Shown piece after piece: positions 8,401 through 17,147 of a DNA stretch of 64,000 bases; the stretch's first letter is position 1, and each line of letters starts with the position of its first letter. This stretch comes from Singulisphaera sp. GTDB lineage: Bacteria > Planctomycetota > Planctomycetia > Isosphaerales > Isosphaeraceae. Under the pieces are notes generated by a model. That model was not told the DNA's origin and ran no database searches. It saw nothing but the letters and a program-made list of their open reading frames with translations. Both the position numbers and the translations under genes were made by a program. The stretch lies in NCBI GenBank assembly GCA_027451445.1, contig DAIDJG010000013.1, positions 61,178-125,177 on the forward strand, in the 5' to 3' direction.

Positions 8401-10532
8401 GGCTCAGCCTTGAGCAGCCGATCACGCGTCTCGGCGATATGGGTTTGAAGCGTGTCGAAGTCCTTTCGGATCGCCTGCATCCGAGGAATGAGCGCTTCCA
8501 TCTCGGCCGGGTCCTTGACCTGGTCGAGCGCATCGAACAGGTCGTGGATCTCGGTCCAGATCGTCTCCAGCCGCTTGGCATTCGCCGAATACCCGGCCGC
8601 CGAAGGCTCCTCGGAATCGTCGCCGCTGGCCACCCACTGCGTGTAATAGGGGAGGATCGGCAGCAGGTCATCGCGGAGTGTGAGCGCCGCTCGAAACGTG
8701 TCCCCGAACGCCTCCGCCTGGTGGTAGAGTCGCTCCGCCTGCTCGAGGTGGCCAAGCGCCGCGGCCCAGCTTTGATCATCGGACGCGAACAGCAAGTCCT
8801 GCCCCAGTCGCCGCTCCTGGTCGCCCTGTCGCAGCGCCGGCTGAATCCAGGGGGCCACGCGTTCGCTGTAGGAATATTCTTTGCCGCCGGCCGCCAGGGC
8901 GGTCTCCTCGGCGAGCTTGCGGACGGCAATCGCCTTCTTCAAGACCTCGCGCGCGTTCGACGGCCGTTGTGCCGCGAGGTCGCGATGGAGCATTACGATG
9001 TCGTGGATTTCCGCGGGCCGCGGATGATCGGGATCGTCGACAATCGGCGCGAGCCGCGCGACGCGTTCGATGTTTTCGAACGCACCGTCCGACGCGTTGC
9101 GGAGCATGAATTCGTAGAGTTGGAGGCGGAGCTGTCGCGGATCGCCCGATCCGGGGCCTTGCTGCATCGCTGCCCAGCGAGTGGCATATTCGTCCGGGGG
9201 TGCCGCCCACAGATCGTTGAACTGGAGCCGCAAGGCCGTGGTGGGCGAGGGCAATCGCGAGCCTTCGAGAGCCGGCATCGCCAGAGTGTTTTGCACCGAT
9301 CCCAGGCGCAGCGTTCGGGTCTCCCGAATCTCCCGCTCGAGCGCACTGAGGACGCCCTGCATCGTCTTTGCCGACGCCCGGTCACCGCCTCGCAGAAGCG
9401 CTTCGTAACGGAGCAGCGCCGCCTGGTACCTGGTCCAGATATGAGGCGTGTAGACCGCGGGAGACGGAATCTGGAGCCGGAGGCGATCGAACGTGCTCCA
9501 GGCCTCGTTCAGCCCGGTGGGCTCGGACGTAATTGGCAGTTCCGGCGTTACGGCGTCCGATCGTTTTTGACCCGCGGCCAATTCCATACGGCCGGCGAGC
9601 ACTTCCCCCTTTGCGTGCGGAAGCAGGACGGGAGTTTGCCTGGCCTGCCGGTTCGCCGCCGCCCAGGCCTGGACGTGGCGATCGACATAATGAAACAAGC
9701 CCGCAGCGTCGATCCGTCCCTCGTCGTCGGCCGCTTCCCCTCTCAACCCCTCGCTCAGAAAGTGGCTGAAAACCGTCTGCCGCCACTCGGGCGAGACCCA
9801 CGACCGCTGGTCCGGCGCGCTGGCACTCAGGACCACGAGATTGGGCACCTTCGCAATCTTGTCGTTCAGATCGTCGAGTGCGCGGGCGAAGTCGTTGCGC
9901 AGCATTCCCAACGGCCACCAGGAGGCGACCTGCGTCGCATCCAGAATCAGGACCTTGTTTTTCGATGCCGGCAGTTTCGCCAACCGATCGAGCACCGCTT
10001 CCACACGCAACCGCGATCGGGGGTCGTCGCGCGTATCGGCGTCGTTAGCCAGCAGGTAGGCCCCGTGCTCGTCGGCACCGCCGTGCACCGCCATGTATAG
10101 GACGAAGGTCGACTCGGAAAAGCGGTCGATCCCCTTGTCCCACGAGCCATGGGTCCGCAGCGTGCGCGGGTCGTTGAGCAGCCGCAAATGCCGGGAACGC
10201 CACAGGATCGAGAACGGACGCAGTCGTGTGACCGCGGCCAGTTCCTTGATTCCTTCCTTCCCCGCGAGATTGTGCGGAATCGCCAGGTTGGTTTCGTACC
10301 CCGCGCCCACAAGTGCCACGCACGCGGGCTGCGGCGGCCAGAGCCAGAGGATGACCCAGAAAAGAAGGGCCGAGAAACCCAGATACGCGAGGCCCGTGAG
10401 GACCAGCGGGAACCACCGGCGCGAGCGCGGAGCCTGCCAGCGCTCACGACGCCAGGCGCGCATGCCAGCCGCGCCGCGCGCGCGGGACCGCGGCTCGTCA
10501 TGACCGACATTTTGGGAAGATTCGCTCGCCAT
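5421..10532 (-). CDS. Giant membrane protein with pseudo-caspase and von Willebrand factor A domains
   Basis: A 1,703-residue protein. Layout: basic N-terminus, one membrane helix (about 42-65), caspase-like p20 region (about 70-330), a long helical region (about 340-1,080), a vWA domain from about 1,130 and a beta-rich C-terminal region. The caspase His is kept (AVHGG, H150), but the catalytic Cys position in LILDATQ is T200, so peptidase activity is unlikely. The vWA MIDAS motif is intact: D1135-C-S-G-S1139, followed later by ITDGADD, suggesting metal-dependent ligand binding. It is a paralogue of the partial protein at the left edge. Its reading frame ends in a GTGA overlap with the corA frame, suggesting one operon. 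It is divergent from vgrG, with 331 bp between. The function is unknown; a membrane sensor or scaffold is inference. Confidence 0.88.
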   Translation of the reverse strand: MASESSQNVGHDEPRSRARGAAGMRAWRRERWQAPRSRRWFPLVLTGLAYLGFSALLFWVILWLWPPQPACVALVGAGYETNLAIPHNLAGKEGIKELAAVTRLRPFSILWRSRHLRLLNDPRTLRTHGSWDKGIDRFSESTFVLYMAVHGGADEHGAYLLANDADTRDDPRSRLRVEAVLDRLAKLPASKNKVLILDATQVASWWPLGMLRNDFARALDDLNDKIAKVPNLVVLSASAPDQRSWVSPEWRQTVFSHFLSEGLRGEAADDEGRIDAAGLFHYVDRHVQAWAAANRQARQTPVLLPHAKGEVLAGRMELAAGQKRSDAVTPELPITSEPTGLNEAWSTFDRLRLQIPSPAVYTPHIWTRYQAALLRYEALLRGGDRASAKTMQGVLSALEREIRETRTLRLGSVQNTLAMPALEGSRLPSPTTALRLQFNDLWAAPPDEYATRWAAMQQGPGSGDPRQLRLQLYEFMLRNASDGAFENIERVARLAPIVDDPDHPRPAEIHDIVMLHRDLAAQRPSNAREVLKKAIAVRKLAEETALAAGGKEYSYSERVAPWIQPALRQGDQERRLGQDLLFASDDQSWAAALGHLEQAERLYHQAEAFGDTFRAALTLRDDLLPILPYYTQWVASGDDSEEPSAAGYSANAKRLETIWTEIHDLFDALDQVKDPAEMEALIPRMQAIRKDFDTLQTHIAETRDRLLKAEPTPGAWRAIEALLSVPFDLPREPQREAQPLRARLQSRQKQIGRTLALESLKGNGTDPKLREAPDLGTIGRLALASVGRGGFDPGPEEAAQLSRSDLPSTYDASLKLFVPGQAVGPENALLHVEERIASTMHRRVVALVEGAIRLGPTAKLDVLRKTLMHADRLARMIDVTIVERWDRELKKGPRTRQSRQPLRSYRALLVADLLAIQTERALEDHWYAEKPNGTPYYQRVGSAYLDDMSVLDSLRLHADVERKLNAALQRKDGLTIAGLQRRDRRPDQPEIEFTSELAIDVAYDVRGEAEGTPRRGAPVFWFEPGEYLEQASRPRSDRVVRQVGADQANARLDSRWVSLLKPSDGSKGRPSQIVVHGRFRGQVLKRETSVMLYPLAETIASHHPLPEMSGVAVRADEGIFKRFGEANGALAIVLDCSGSMGAPEGTAFGPATKYAQATDALEKLLSEMPPGIVVSLWVFGASVPGQPSIAAEKTIQRVQGPAPWIPALLPNWMSSVRYPRLEPWNYSPIIRSMWQAKADLEDAQGFKTLLVITDGADDRYAYDAQLAKGRDIASFLRDEFGESGISVNVVNVIGSLTGITDTTRAQRAQEAARARSQFEVIQSFAVPGRYYTVETSEALIERLREAMKQHLTYRLLGEDNRFVFGASSHEVSISHIGATDQWFPVALEPGGYKVQALARKSLTKDILLRGGDLMLVTLVERPDGRVAFERSLYAEEYAPWSKDFRLNATGQWRLSALQNQRLQDGSAQLLVALEKKYVPTETTLELVRPREVWIELDPGSGDHTGLSVHSSNRERYAAPAWSIDAIGWPTTPGKNVPAAPTLRAWWDPTDVPSLPLFPLVRGQNFLLDPPRDELRPFQINGGEVILESVRFERHLVEISAADKTQKLCLVVRLSYPPGRPVYVRPRGIELAGWEHRLYKMADKYTGIFWTQTDDEVKTALTHLDLVLLDDFKAICEASKHAIEVPLPPPHPESTRPPDFATVR

Positions 10533-10863
10533 GAAACAACTGCCTTAACGGCCCTTTGCGGTCGAACCGTCACCCAGGCTCATTTCGCACGTACAACTAC
10601 GTCAAGGCGTGCCGGATTCGTGGAATCGGTCGCCTGCCCGCGCTGCGCGATCAGGTTACTCTATCATGCTCGACGGAGAGCCGTCGCACAACGTTGGAGC
10701 TTTGCTTCGGTCCTGCCAGTCATGCCGAACGATCTGGTTGCACGACCTACCTCGGCATGTCAGAATCGTCCGCACGCCGGGGTGCTCGGATACAGCCCGT
10801 ACTGCCAGCAGGACCCGAGCATTGGCCAAACCCGCTTCAGCCGGCCTCCTCTGAGAGACTGAC
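10533..10863. other. Divergent intergenic region between pseudo-caspase/vWA gene and vgrG
   Basis: 331 bp separate the start of the minus-strand vWA gene from the start of vgrG, so it must hold the promoter(s) for at least one of them. I see no convincing sigma-70 boxes, terminator or coding sequence. The plus-strand frames that cross it run into vgrG out of frame. Confidence 0.4.
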
Positions 10864-13203
10864 ATGGGCAATTATACACAGGACAATCGGCCGATCAGCG
10901 TCAAGTTCGACTCCCTGGAAAAGGACGACCTGCTCCTCGAAGGCTTCTCTGGCAGCGAGTGGATGTCGAAGCTCTTTACGTTTCAGCTCAGTCTGCTGGC
11001 GGAAGTGGCCACGGCCCGGGCCAAGAAAATCGCGTTCGACAAGATTGTCGGCCTGGGTGTCACGATCAAAGTTCAGTTATCCGACGATCAAACGTTTCGT
11101 TACTTCAACGGAATCGTCAGTCGGTTCAGTCAGGGAGAGCTGGTCCATTCCGCAAAGGGGACGGCGGAGTTCATTCGCTACCGCGCGGAAGTTGTGCCAC
11201 AGTTCTGGACGCTGACCCGAACGGTCCAAAGCCGCATTTTCCAGCACATGAACGTCCCCGACATCCTGAAAAAAGTCCTGACCGGCCTCAAAACCGACAC
11301 GACCGGGATTACCGGCACTTTCGAACCGCGCGACTACTGCGTCCAGTATCGCGAGTCGGATTTTCAATTTGCCAGCAGGCTTATGGAAGAAGAGGGGATC
11401 TTCTACTTTTTCAAACATACCGAATCCGGCCACACGATGTACCTGGCCAATTCATCGAGCGCGTATACCGATGCGCTCAGCGGAAAGAAGGCGATCTTCC
11501 AGCAAGCGTTCGGCGGCTATACGAGCGAAAGTCGCGTCTATTCGTGGGAGAAGGTTCAGGAGCTGCGTTCTGGCAAGGTCACGCTCTGGGATTACACGTT
11601 CGAAATGCCCGACAAGCATCTCGAAGCCACCAAGACCACGCTGGAGACCGTCAAGGCCGGTACCGCAATCCATAAGCTGAAGCTCAACGGCAACGACGCC
11701 ATGGAGATTTACGACTATCCAGGGCGTTACGCGAATCGGTTTGACGGCGTGAACAAAAGCGGTGGCGATCAGGCGGCCGACCTTCAGAAGATTTTCACGG
11801 ATAATACGCGTACGACGGGCATCCGGATGCAACAGGAGACCCTTCCGGCCCTGGCCATCAATGGGCATTCCACATACCGCGAGCTGTCCGCCGGGCTCAA
11901 ATTCACGCTCGACAAGCATTTCAACGGCAACGGCGACTACACGCTGACCCGTGTCGAGCACCGCGTCGTGCTGGAAAACGCGTATGTGACGAATCAAGAT
12001 GCGACGCTCGAATACACTAACGGGTTCGACTGTATTCCCTTTGCGCTCCCGTTCAGCCCGCCGATGGTCACGCCCAAGGCCCGCGTCGAAGGGACGCAAA
12101 CCGCCGTCGTGGTTGGCAACCAGGGCCAGGAGATTTTCACCGACAAGTACGGCCGCGTGAAGGTCCAGTTCCACTGGGATCGCGACGGGAAGAACGACGC
12201 CGACAGTTCCTGTTGGGTGCGCGTCGCCACACTTTGGGCAGGCAAGAATTGGGGGGTCTATCACATCCCCCGCATTGGCCACGAAGTGATTGTCGATTTC
12301 ATCGAAGGCGACCCCGACCAGCCGATCATCGTGGGTAGCGTCTACAACTACGACAACATGCCCCCTTACAAGCTGCCCGACAACCAGACGCGCAGTGGCA
12401 TCAAAACGCGCAGCTCCCTTCAGGGGACCGACCAGAACTTCAATGAGCTGAGGTTCGAGGACAAGAAGGGGTCGGAAGAGGTCTACTTCCACGCCGAGAA
12501 GGACTTCAACCGCGTCGTCGAGAACAATGACACGCTGGCCGTGGGCAGCTCCAACACCGCCACGTGCGCGGACGGCAGTCAGACCATCTCCATCTACAAC
12601 AACCGCACCGAGACGGTCGAAAAAGGCAACGAGACCGTGACCATCAAGGAAGGGAACCGGACGATCACGGTCAGCAAGGGGAACGACAAACACGAGGTCT
12701 CAACGGGCAAACGCGACATCATCGTCGAGAGCGATGACACGACGACCGTACGAACGGGCAACCGGACCGTGAACGTGAATACGGGCACTGAGACTTTGAA
12801 CGTTAAGACAGGCGCACGCACGGTCAACGTCGATCTTGGCGACGAAACCCACAACATCAAGACCGGTAATCGTACCGTCAACGTCGATACGGGCAACGAC
12901 ACTCATAACATCAAACTCGGGAACCGCAGCGTCACCATCAGCGTTGGGAACGACACGCTCAAACTCAACGTTGGGAACCAATCGACGACGCTTGCCTTGG
13001 GCGCGAGCTCGACGGAGGCGATGCAGTCGATCACTCTGAAAGTCGGGGCGAACAGCATCAAGATCGATCAGACGGGGATCACTCTCGAAGGTTTGATCGT
13101 CAAGATCAAGGGCACCGCCATGCTCCAGGCTCAGGCTCCGTTGACCCAGGTTTCCGGGGACGGGTTCCTCACGCTCAAGGGCGGCGTCATCATGATCAAC
13201 TGA
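10864..13203 (+). CDS. vgrG: T6SS spike protein VgrG (TssI)
   Basis: VgrG trimers form the tip of the type VI secretion needle and carry effectors into target cells. The 779 residues show the usual order: a gp27-like part (about 1-390), a gp5-like OB fold (about 414-500, with KYGRVKVQFHWDRDG and WVRV), and a C-terminal beta-helix needle. Residues about 577-720 are a run of short repeats of the type GNxTVNVxTGxxTxNIK, followed by a standard end (IKIDQTGITLEG...). There is no extra C-terminal domain, so this is a structural, not evolved, VgrG; effectors would be carried non-covalently. The start follows GAGAG about 7 bases upstream. It is the only T6SS structural gene on the plus strand here. 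Confidence 0.97.
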   Translation: MGNYTQDNRPISVKFDSLEKDDLLLEGFSGSEWMSKLFTFQLSLLAEVATARAKKIAFDKIVGLGVTIKVQLSDDQTFRYFNGIVSRFSQGELVHSAKGTAEFIRYRAEVVPQFWTLTRTVQSRIFQHMNVPDILKKVLTGLKTDTTGITGTFEPRDYCVQYRESDFQFASRLMEEEGIFYFFKHTESGHTMYLANSSSAYTDALSGKKAIFQQAFGGYTSESRVYSWEKVQELRSGKVTLWDYTFEMPDKHLEATKTTLETVKAGTAIHKLKLNGNDAMEIYDYPGRYANRFDGVNKSGGDQAADLQKIFTDNTRTTGIRMQQETLPALAINGHSTYRELSAGLKFTLDKHFNGNGDYTLTRVEHRVVLENAYVTNQDATLEYTNGFDCIPFALPFSPPMVTPKARVEGTQTAVVVGNQGQEIFTDKYGRVKVQFHWDRDGKNDADSSCWVRVATLWAGKNWGVYHIPRIGHEVIVDFIEGDPDQPIIVGSVYNYDNMPPYKLPDNQTRSGIKTRSSLQGTDQNFNELRFEDKKGSEEVYFHAEKDFNRVVENNDTLAVGSSNTATCADGSQTISIYNNRTETVEKGNETVTIKEGNRTITVSKGNDKHEVSTGKRDIIVESDDTTTVRTGNRTVNVNTGTETLNVKTGARTVNVDLGDETHNIKTGNRTVNVDTGNDTHNIKLGNRSVTISVGNDTLKLNVGNQSTTLALGASSTEAMQSITLKVGANSIKIDQTGITLEGLIVKIKGTAMLQAQAPLTQVSGDGFLTLKGGVIMIN

Positions 13204-13204
13204 G

Positions 13205-13362
13205 AGTCTGTCCCGCAAATTGAGCGGAGCCGAAAAAGGGGGACTGGCTCCGAGTCTTCGAGGTGCCTGTCCCCCTTTTCCGGCGAAGCGGGCGTGGTGA
13301 CGGGGAAAGGCACCGTCCGAAACCAGTCGGTTTCCACTCTCCTCCGACTTCTGGGACAGACT
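13205..13362. repeat. Compound inverted repeat downstream of vgrG (REP/MITE-like)
   Basis: The ends are inverted copies of AGTCTGTCCC (13205-13214 and 13353-13362). Inside, AAAAGGGGGAC (about 13234-13244) pairs with GTCCCCCTTTT (13269-13279), forming a second hairpin. Short inverted copies of GGTGCCT/AGGCACC also occur at about 13262 and 13308. This nested structure in a 182-bp gap resembles small interspersed hairpin elements. It could also act as a transcript end or mRNA stabiliser for vgrG. Confidence 0.6.
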
Positions 13363-13385
13363 TTGAGAGAATCCTCGCGGAGATA

Positions 13386-14006
13386 ATGACTGGTATGGCT
13401 TCAGGCTTGCTGGTGAAAATCGAGGCGACAACCGCGGAGGAAGTCTGCGGCCGCTACCCTGTACCGGCCGAGGCACGGGCGCTGCTCCAACCCGGGATGA
13501 ACCCGGGTCAGTTCCTCGACGCCCTGGTGTCGGCAGGTCAACTGTCGGACGCGTGCACCTTCCTGGCGTTCGCGTTGCCGAGACGCGAAGCGGTCTGGTG
13601 GGGGGTGCTGGTGGTGAGGGAATCGCTCGGTCCGGAGCCGACGGCCGAACGAAGCGCCGCACTGCAAGCCACAGAGGCGTGGGTCACAGCGCCGAGCGAC
13701 GAGACCCGGCGTGCGACAATGCCCGCGGCGGAAGCCGCCGGGTTCGACACGCCTGTAGGCCTTCTCGCCGTTGCCGCATTCTTTAGCGAAGGCAGCATTG
13801 CGCCCCCCGACCTCCCGCCCGTGGCACCACCTGAGCCCATGACGGCGAACTCCGTCAAAAATGCGATCACCCTCGCCGCCGTTCTCACCCAGCCGGAAAA
13901 GGCACCCGAAAAGCTCGCCAGGTTCTTGAACGAAGGGATCGCCGTGGCGAAAGGCACGAACACCTGGTCGACGGACGCGCCGGAGACCGCGGCTCGCAAA
14001 CTGTAA
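13386..14006 (+). CDS. Hypothetical protein encoded after vgrG (DUF6931-like)
   Basis: A 206-residue, probably cytoplasmic protein with no signal peptide or membrane segment. An upstream in-frame start at 13263 exists, but it lies inside the hairpin repeat. The ATG at 13386 has GCGGAG about 5 bases upstream. The first half contains a region on Ala/Leu-rich helices with WWGVLVVRE. The second half (about 130-206) is a helical region with a Pro-rich linker (APPDLPPVAPPEP). The general layout reminds me of DUF6931 proteins found near T6SS genes, but this is recall, not a search. Its place directly after vgrG suggests an adaptor or chaperone for VgrG cargo (inference). Confidence 0.7.
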   Translation: MTGMASGLLVKIEATTAEEVCGRYPVPAEARALLQPGMNPGQFLDALVSAGQLSDACTFLAFALPRREAVWWGVLVVRESLGPEPTAERSAALQATEAWVTAPSDETRRATMPAAEAAGFDTPVGLLAVAAFFSEGSIAPPDLPPVAPPEPMTANSVKNAITLAAVLTQPEKAPEKLARFLNEGIAVAKGTNTWSTDAPETAARKL

Positions 14007-14121
14007 GACGAATGCTTTCTGCCGATCGGCGCCTTCGAACGGTAATCGGGTGAAATGGCCGATTCACCCAGCGTCAACGCGCGCGGACGTTAACGGTCCG
14101 CGACGCGCTTGGCTTACCCCG

Positions 14122-14544
14122 TCACGCATTCGATTCCTTGGCGACAAACTGCTCTCGATCCTCGTCCCAATTGAATTTTCCTTTGATCCGATCAAAGGCC
14201 ATCAGAACGGCGTCGTTTCGCGAGGCTTGGTTGTAGACCGGTCTGGCGATCGAGGCATCCGCACTCATCCCGAGGGTTGTCGACGCCGCCCGGGCGACCA
14301 GGCCTGCACGCTGCCCAAAGATCTGGGCGATCGAGTTATAGAAAATAAAGACGCTCTGCTGGATCAGTGACCGTTTGACCGCCGTCGCAACACGTTTCGA
14401 TGTTTCGGCTGACTCCGTCATGCTCGCCCGCGTCGATCCCACCGCCTTGCCTGTGACCGGACACTTCCATGTCACCACGACGTCGCGGCCATCGACATCA
14501 ACGTCCTCAATGTTGGGTTCGATGAGATTGTATGTCACCTTCAT
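14122..14544 (-). CDS. Small hypothetical protein within T6SS locus
   Basis: 140 residues, not recognised. The N-terminal third is beta-rich and contains WKCPVTGKAVGS, which resembles a small domain handling a Cys-Pro turn. The middle is an amphipathic helix region (RVATAVKRSLIQQSVFIFY), followed by an Ala-rich stretch. The ATG at 14544 was chosen because GGAG lies 8 bases upstream; a GTG at 14553 is in frame. It is encoded downstream of tssA on the same strand, with 156 bp between, and converges on the gene that follows vgrG. Codon use matches its neighbours, so I think it is real. The function is unknown. Confidence 0.65.
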   Translation of the reverse strand: MKVTYNLIEPNIEDVDVDGRDVVVTWKCPVTGKAVGSTRASMTESAETSKRVATAVKRSLIQQSVFIFYNSIAQIFGQRAGLVARAASTTLGMSADASIARPVYNQASRNDAVLMAFDRIKGKFNWDEDREQFVAKESNA

Positions 14545-14700
14545 GAGATTCACTCCACGATAGAAGATCCGAGAATCGCCTTGAGGCGCGCGGGCGATCC
14601 GGTGCGTAAACCGTCGCCATGATGGGGTTCGATTTTATCGACTTCTTGGTTCGGCCGCCATGTTCCAATCGACGTCGCGACCCGTCGGAGAGCAGGCCGC

Positions 14701-15762
14701 CTATTCTTCCGCGTTCTCGTCCTTGATGCCAAGCTCGCGGTTCATCACTCGGAGTACGTCTGGGTTCCGGACCAGCACCTTCATGAGTTCGGGAAACGTC
14801 AATGCCCCGAGTTGGCACGCGTATTCCAGGAGGAACGGGATCGGGCTGTGCGGCTCCAGTTTCTTCAGCGCCGCGGCGGAGTTCGCAATTTGCTGATAGA
14901 TGTCATCGCGCGTGATGACCGCGCGCGCGGGACGGGCCGCGGGAGCGGCTTCTCCGGGTGACCCTGCGGGCGCGGCCTCCTCCGGTACCTCGGGCTCGGG
15001 TTGGGCCGCGACTGGGGCAGGCGGTTTCTTGGCGAGAATCTGCTGTGCGAGGGTCTGGCAATCGAGAACCGCCTCCCGCAAGGCACCAAGACCGGGCGCA
15101 TGCTGCTTCATGCGCTCCTGGAGCATCTGCCACAAGGCGCCGAGATCGGCGACCGCCTCGTTGAGGTCGTCGACCATGTTCTGGCAGACTTCACGAGGCG
15201 TCGCCTGAATCGCCTCTTCAAAACCCGCGAACGCTTGATTGGCCTTCTGCGCCTGCCGCCAGCGCTCCCAGGTAAACTTGGTCTTGGCGTCTTCCACGAA
15301 CGGAATCGCGTGCACGGAGGCCGGAAAGCGTGCGCCCCGATCCGGGTCGTCGAGCCAAAAGAATGCCGCGGCGCGGACCTCGATATCGCCTTCCTCCTCG
15401 ATCGGCGGATAGAGGCGGTCCCAGCACGTCTCGATCATCAAGCGCAACAGTCGTAGGCCGTCGCGCAACCCCCCGAAGCCATGCGCCCTGGTCAGAGCTT
15501 CGGTTAGCCTGGCCGCGGTGAGCAGGTCCTTCGAGTTCTGAAGCAAGGTTTCCTGGGTCAGGCGGATGATCAGCGGCCAATCGGCGCGTTTCGGTTCCGG
15601 CGGCCGCCTCGGGTCGTTGGGAGCAAAGGAGCTGGGATCGATCTCCTTGCGGGCTTCCTCGAATTTCTCACGACTCGCGAACGGTACGGCACGGCCAGCC
15701 GGATCATCGCCGGCAATCGGCGCTGTCAAAGCGTTGAAGTCGAGCAGGGAGGGTGAAGGCAT
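14701..15762 (-). CDS. tssA: T6SS baseplate/tail-priming protein TssA (ImpA N-terminal domain)
   Basis: TssA binds the baseplate and helps start and coordinate sheath and Hcp tube growth. The 353-residue product begins with the ImpA_N domain: the SLLDFNALTAPIAGDDPAG start is typical, then helices through about residue 140 including CWDRLYPP. A Pro/Ala-rich linker (about 265-300) leads to a short C-terminal domain with LEPHSPIPFLLEYA, as in short TssA proteins. The ATG at 15762 was chosen because the ImpA domain begins there and AGGA lies upstream; extra in-frame residues to 15918 do not look like protein. It is separated from the tssB-tssG cluster by the secreted HEAT-like gene and the toxin-antitoxin insert. 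Confidence 0.92.
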   Translation of the reverse strand: MPSPSLLDFNALTAPIAGDDPAGRAVPFASREKFEEARKEIDPSSFAPNDPRRPPEPKRADWPLIIRLTQETLLQNSKDLLTAARLTEALTRAHGFGGLRDGLRLLRLMIETCWDRLYPPIEEEGDIEVRAAAFFWLDDPDRGARFPASVHAIPFVEDAKTKFTWERWRQAQKANQAFAGFEEAIQATPREVCQNMVDDLNEAVADLGALWQMLQERMKQHAPGLGALREAVLDCQTLAQQILAKKPPAPVAAQPEPEVPEEAAPAGSPGEAAPAARPARAVITRDDIYQQIANSAAALKKLEPHSPIPFLLEYACQLGALTFPELMKVLVRNPDVLRVMNRELGIKDENAEE

Positions 15763-15920
15763 TTTAGTCCTGTCCGAAGCGTTGAGCGCCCAGTGGGCGT
15801 GCCAACTCGACCCGTTGAGACGGATCGAGAATCCGACCGAACGTAGGGAAACCGTCGGTAGAGTGCAAGGAAAATCAAGGCACCGCGGCGAAACCGGGAG
15901 CCCGATCTCGCAGATCAACC

Positions 15921-17147
15921 TCAGCCATCGGACGTCGGCCGCCGGGTGAGCTGGAAGATCTGGATCAGGCTCCGCTGGCCCGTTGGGAACCTCGAGCTCG
16001 ACACCGGATTGGAGGGAGTCGACTCGGACCGCACCGCGGTGGGGGCGACCTCGGAATCGATCGGCGCGTTGGTCCGCCGGGTGCGGATGGGTTCCGGGCG
16101 GGTCGTGCTGGGAGGGGAAACGCTTCGGGCCATGATTTGTGCGATGCTGCGCGTGCCTGTCGGGAGCGTTCGTTCGCCGCTCGGGAGCTTCGAGAACCGT
16201 GTCAGCGCACGTTGCGCCTCATCGAGGACGTCGCGCAACGGCTTCTGAGCCAGCCGCTCGTCGTAGGAGAGGGCCCAGGAATTGTGGTCGTCGTCGGGTA
16301 GGTATACGACCGGGTTTTCCGGTCTTCGAAGCCGTTGCGGAGCCTCAGGAGCAGCGGGCTCCGTCCGGGCCTTCATCGCGCAATGCTGAAGCGCGTAGTA
16401 CGCAGCGGCCTTGACGCGCTCGGAGTTCTCGGCCGGGTTGCCGTCCTTGTCGCTGCCGGTCACCGTCAGCGTCAGCTTATCGACCACTTCCTTCGTGCAA
16501 CAGCAACCCGTCCCGAGCGCCTTCGCCGCCGCAAAACGGACGCACTCATTGCGATCGGCCCGCAGGCTCTTCGTCAGCACCTTGGCCGCTTCCGGCCAGT
16601 AGTGACAATCCACCGTGGACAGATACTCGATCGCAGCGATTCTCGCTTTCGCCGCCGCCTCGTCGGCCCGAATCTTATCGGCCAGACCCGCCGGGCCGTC
16701 CGGTCCCCCCGCCGCCGCAAGCTGGCTCGGAGACAGCGCCTGAGGGGGACAGCAATTGGACGGGATGATCCCACCCGACAACGCCGAGAAGGGCGTGATC
16801 CCGCTACTGAACATCGCGCCGAGCTGCGACTGGCAGAACTTGAGCTTGCAGTTTGCCAGGTTCGCACTCGACAGCCCCAGGAAGCTAAAAAGCGTGGTCG
16901 GCGAAGACGGGACGGCGGAAGTGACCGCTGAGGCGCCGGGGATCGCGGTGGCTCCAGGGATTCCACCTACCCCCGGAATTCCACCTACGCCCGGAATGGC
17001 TCCGGCGCCCGGAATCGCGGCTCCGCCCGGAATCGAAGGAATCGCACCCGTACCGGGAATGCTGGGCGGAGCGAACTGCGCCCGCACAGCAGTTGTCCAA
17101 CACGCCAGGAGCGTGAAGCCGATGCTGGTTGCCGTCCGCAACTTCAT
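15921..17147 (-). CDS. Secreted Cys-rich HEAT-like protein with N-terminal IPG repeats
   Basis: 408 residues starting with a signal peptide (MKLRTATSIGFTLLACWTTA, cleavage near VRA-QF). Residues about 30-80 are a run of IPG-based repeats (IPGxxxIPGxxG), a collagen-like Gly-Pro pattern. Then comes a Cys-containing region (CKLKFCQ, NCCPPQ) and a helical HEAT-like region (about 155-260: DCHYWPEAAKVLTKSLRAD, then ECVRFAAAKALGTGCCC), followed by a disordered Arg/Thr/Pro-rich tail. The ATG at 17147 has AGGA 9 bases upstream and starts the signal peptide. It is directly upstream of tssA (158 bp). The family resembles HEAT-repeat proteins common in planctomycetes. A link with T6SS is only by position. 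Confidence 0.8.
   Translation of the reverse strand: MKLRTATSIGFTLLACWTTAVRAQFAPPSIPGTGAIPSIPGGAAIPGAGAIPGVGGIPGVGGIPGATAIPGASAVTSAVPSSPTTLFSFLGLSSANLANCKLKFCQSQLGAMFSSGITPFSALSGGIIPSNCCPPQALSPSQLAAAGGPDGPAGLADKIRADEAAAKARIAAIEYLSTVDCHYWPEAAKVLTKSLRADRNECVRFAAAKALGTGCCCTKEVVDKLTLTVTGSDKDGNPAENSERVKAAAYYALQHCAMKARTEPAAPEAPQRLRRPENPVVYLPDDDHNSWALSYDERLAQKPLRDVLDEAQRALTRFSKLPSGERTLPTGTRSIAQIMARSVSPPSTTRPEPIRTRRTNAPIDSEVAPTAVRSESTPSNPVSSSRFPTGQRSLIQIFQLTRRPTSDG

Noticed and set aside
8289..10100. Plus-strand 603-codon open frame opposite the vWA gene
   Set aside because: Antisense to a coherent 1,703-residue reading; no start signal or motif.
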